DNA of 64,000 bases from Nitzschia sp. pyKryTriq1 (taxonomy: Eukaryota > Bacillariophyta > Bacillariophyceae > Bacillariales > Bacillariaceae): the NCBI GenBank assembly GCA_956465555.1, contig OY101118.1, forward strand, positions 186,001-250,000. The letters run 5' to 3'. Every line of letters starts with the position of its first letter. Positions within the stretch are counted from its first letter, which is position 1. The notes below the pieces were generated by a model. The model did no database searches and was not told the DNA's origin. It was given only the letters and a program-made list of their open reading frames with translations. Shown piece by piece: positions 62,405 through 64,000 of the stretch. The translations under genes were made by a program, and so were the position numbers.

Positions 62405-63403
62405 TTATGGGAAGAATCCATCACTTGTTCGAATGGCAACTCCGGTCTTGGAAGATAGGGTTCCCTTTTTGAACGCCCTTCGGGGCTGCTTGTTAAAACT
62501 TCTTGGCCCCCGAGCACTCCCTTTACTCGATCGACTTCCCAGGCTTCCCAGTGAGCACACACTGCTGGATGAGTCGACCCGCTTCAGGGAATGCCCCCCT
62601 GTCGGTAGCGGAAAGCATCCAGCAGTCAAAGCAAGAGGTGTTGTTATTGACCCTTCTCCAGTAGCAATAGTTGATGGGGGCGCTTGTTGTTGTGGGACCA
62701 AACTTTCAGTCAGTTCTCGCACCAGCTTTCGGCTCTGAGCTGTTCGATGCATACACTTGTTTAATTTTTCGAATGCTTCATTCAAGGAAGACATGGAGTC
62801 GTGAAAGTGCTCCGCCTCTCTGTTTTGCAGCTCACCAGCTTCATTCGCGTCGCCCAAGTCGCCATCGTAGTCGACATACGGGGAATAACCCTGTGATGAC
62901 GATTCATGACGGGGGTGGTGATGATGATTTACTTGTTGTTGTTGTTCAGGGAGAAAACATGAAGCAAGACTATCATCGTCAGAGGCAACACGAATTGCCT
63001 TATCGATGACCTCCTCGTAAAAGCTCTTGGGTTCGTGATTAATTTCGCCCTCCTCGTTGTTGAGCAGGGCATTTAGGAGTGGGTAGTCGTAGTCGTCCTC
63101 GAAGATTCCTTCGTCGTTGAACGATGCGATGGAAATATCGTCTTCGGCCGTCCAGCAGTCTGAATCCTCATCATAATCATCGCCATCATCATTATATCCT
63201 GCAGTGGATCCGATGGTGCTCACAGTGTGTTGTGTTAGAGCAGTCAGAGCAGGTCCGCTTCGTCCGATGATGATTCCGGATTGCGACTTGGAGGTTCGGA
63301 GGCAAGCGAAAGTGGGAGACTCGGCCTCGTTCTTTGTTTTCATTCTTAGACCATTTGGAATCTCAATACTGAAGTTCAGGAGTTGTATTGGTTGACGATC
63401 CAT
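62405..63403 (-). CDS. Acidic protein of unknown function, diatom-type
   Basis: Single exon, 332 residues from ATG 63403 (MDRQPIQLLNFSIEIPNG). An Asp/Glu/Tyr-rich region (about residues 72-130, DDGDDYDEDSDCWTAEDD) precedes a short helical block, FHDSMSSLNEAFEKLNKCMH followed by RTAQSRKLVRELTESLV (about 200-235), and a basic Ser/Gly/Arg-rich C-terminus. A helix with S...L...F..L..CM.RTA.SR.LV is a pattern I have seen in many uncharacterised diatom proteins. No enzyme fold, signal peptide or membrane segment. Function unknown. Confidence 0.75.
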   Translation of the reverse strand: MDRQPIQLLNFSIEIPNGLRMKTKNEAESPTFACLRTSKSQSGIIIGRSGPALTALTQHTVSTIGSTAGYNDDGDDYDEDSDCWTAEDDISIASFNDEGIFEDDYDYPLLNALLNNEEGEINHEPKSFYEEVIDKAIRVASDDDSLASCFLPEQQQQVNHHHHPRHESSSQGYSPYVDYDGDLGDANEAGELQNREAEHFHDSMSSLNEAFEKLNKCMHRTAQSRKLVRELTESLVPQQQAPPSTIATGEGSITTPLALTAGCFPLPTGGHSLKRVDSSSSVCSLGSLGSRSSKGSARGPRSFNKQPRRAFKKGTLSSKTGVAIRTSDGFFP

Positions 63404-64000
63404 TGTATTGGTTTTTGTTCTGGTTTTGGTTTGGTACTAGTGCGTCGTAGCGCTGTGATGGTTGTGGATTTTATGAGAGATGATGCTATGCGTTTTGTTA
63501 TTTTGTGAGAGACGAAGGCACTTCACACTATTTCGTCGGTCGTACGAGATTTTACTGTCTTTTCGCCCGTTGCGTGGTGTGCGAGAGCAACCGGTACCAG
63601 GTACAGTACTGTATCGTCGACGAAACAGCCACATACAGGGCTGTGCGAAGGCCATTTAATTAACGAAGGATTTTACGGGATTATACAAAGCAAGACAAAC
63701 ATTTATGTGTGTAGTTTCTCCGAAAGCTCTTCCGGAGAAATACTCCCCATATATAATTGGCATTCCTTAAATAAAAAGTGCAATTGCTGCTGCATAAATG
63801 CAGGCTGAATGAATGAGCAACAGAACAAATATGGTCATAGTAGTCGTAGAATGGGCGAACGCGCTGGCACGCGCGGTGCACAATGACTTCGGGAAGCATC
63901 CCGAATGACCGCAGCTCAGAGGAGCGCACAATCTGGAATATTCACATCCGGAACACGTATAACGATAAACACACCTTTGTAAGCCCCCCCAATAACACGC
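63404..64000. other. Right-edge intergenic DNA, no gene seen
   Basis: Presumed promoter of the acidic protein gene at the left. No further gene is visible before the window edge. Confidence 0.45.

Noticed and set aside
1-64000. tRNA, rRNA or CRISPR features
   Set aside because: No cloverleaf with a convincing T-loop, no rRNA-like stretch and no repeat-spacer arrays were seen by eye. A tRNA or covariance-model scan would settle this.

Overview
The window looks like nuclear DNA of a diatom, probably a pennate species. Genes carry short GT..AG introns. Several encode families that I know mainly from diatoms: DUF6824-type 'LLGRG' proteins, a CRAL-TRIO protein with a DUF6824 tail, TKL-like kinases with a non-canonical HRD loop, and a cysteine-rich type I membrane protein. 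Several N-termini resemble the diatom ASAFAP plastid signal. Gene density is moderate, with about 23 supported protein genes on both strands. Intergenic DNA is rich in palindromic words such as ACCGGT, GTAC and CTAGTAG, and in triplet repeats. I saw no bacterial-style operons, rRNA, tRNA or CRISPR.

Layout. 0.3-8.3 kb: three paralogous DUF6824 genes, two on the minus strand and one on the plus strand, where copies 1 and 3 form the arms of a ~2 kb inverted repeat. 8.5-9.1 kb: a retroelement RNase H-like fragment. 9.8-11.2 kb: a secreted multi-ShKT protein with strikingly regular exons. 11.8-13.1 kb: an MPDU1-like PQ-loop protein. 15.6-18.3 kb: a large rhomboid protease. 18.8-19.3 kb: a ~520 bp near-perfect palindrome (foldback element). 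19.9-22.1 kb: a five-exon type I membrane protein, followed by a scrap of its own first exon. 23.1-28.9 kb: ribosomal protein uS5/RPS2, a PDI-C type thioredoxin/ERGIC protein, and a NOG1-like GTPase. 29.9-34.2 kb: two tandem protein kinases with a LINE-type reverse-transcriptase scrap between them. 34.4-37.5 kb: CNOT10 of the CCR4-NOT complex. 38.9-40.7 kb: a low-complexity His-rich protein. 41.5-44.5 kb: a plastid-type flavin reductase-like protein divergent from a complete heliorhodopsin. 45.4-47.6 kb: an SLC33A1-type acetyl-CoA transporter. 47.6-50.8 kb: an identical 694 bp tandem duplication that doubles the promoter and first codons of an RNI-type LRR gene. 52.0-58.7 kb: a second DUF6824 cluster headed by a CRAL-TRIO/DUF6824 fusion. 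59.6-61.6 kb: a second PDI-C paralogue whose active site lies on a 28-nt microexon. 62.4-63.4 kb: an acidic protein of unknown function.

Functional themes. The endomembrane system is well represented: two PDI-C proteins, ShKT protein, MPDU1-like, SLC33A1-like, rhomboid and type I membrane protein. The most notable single gene is the heliorhodopsin. The most notable structural signals are the foldback palindrome, the phase-symmetric ShKT exons, the CxxC microexon, and a ~100 bp non-coding element found 118-158 bp downstream of the stop codon of three unrelated genes. Exon boundaries were read by eye from GT/AG sites and reading-frame continuity; none is backed by transcript data.
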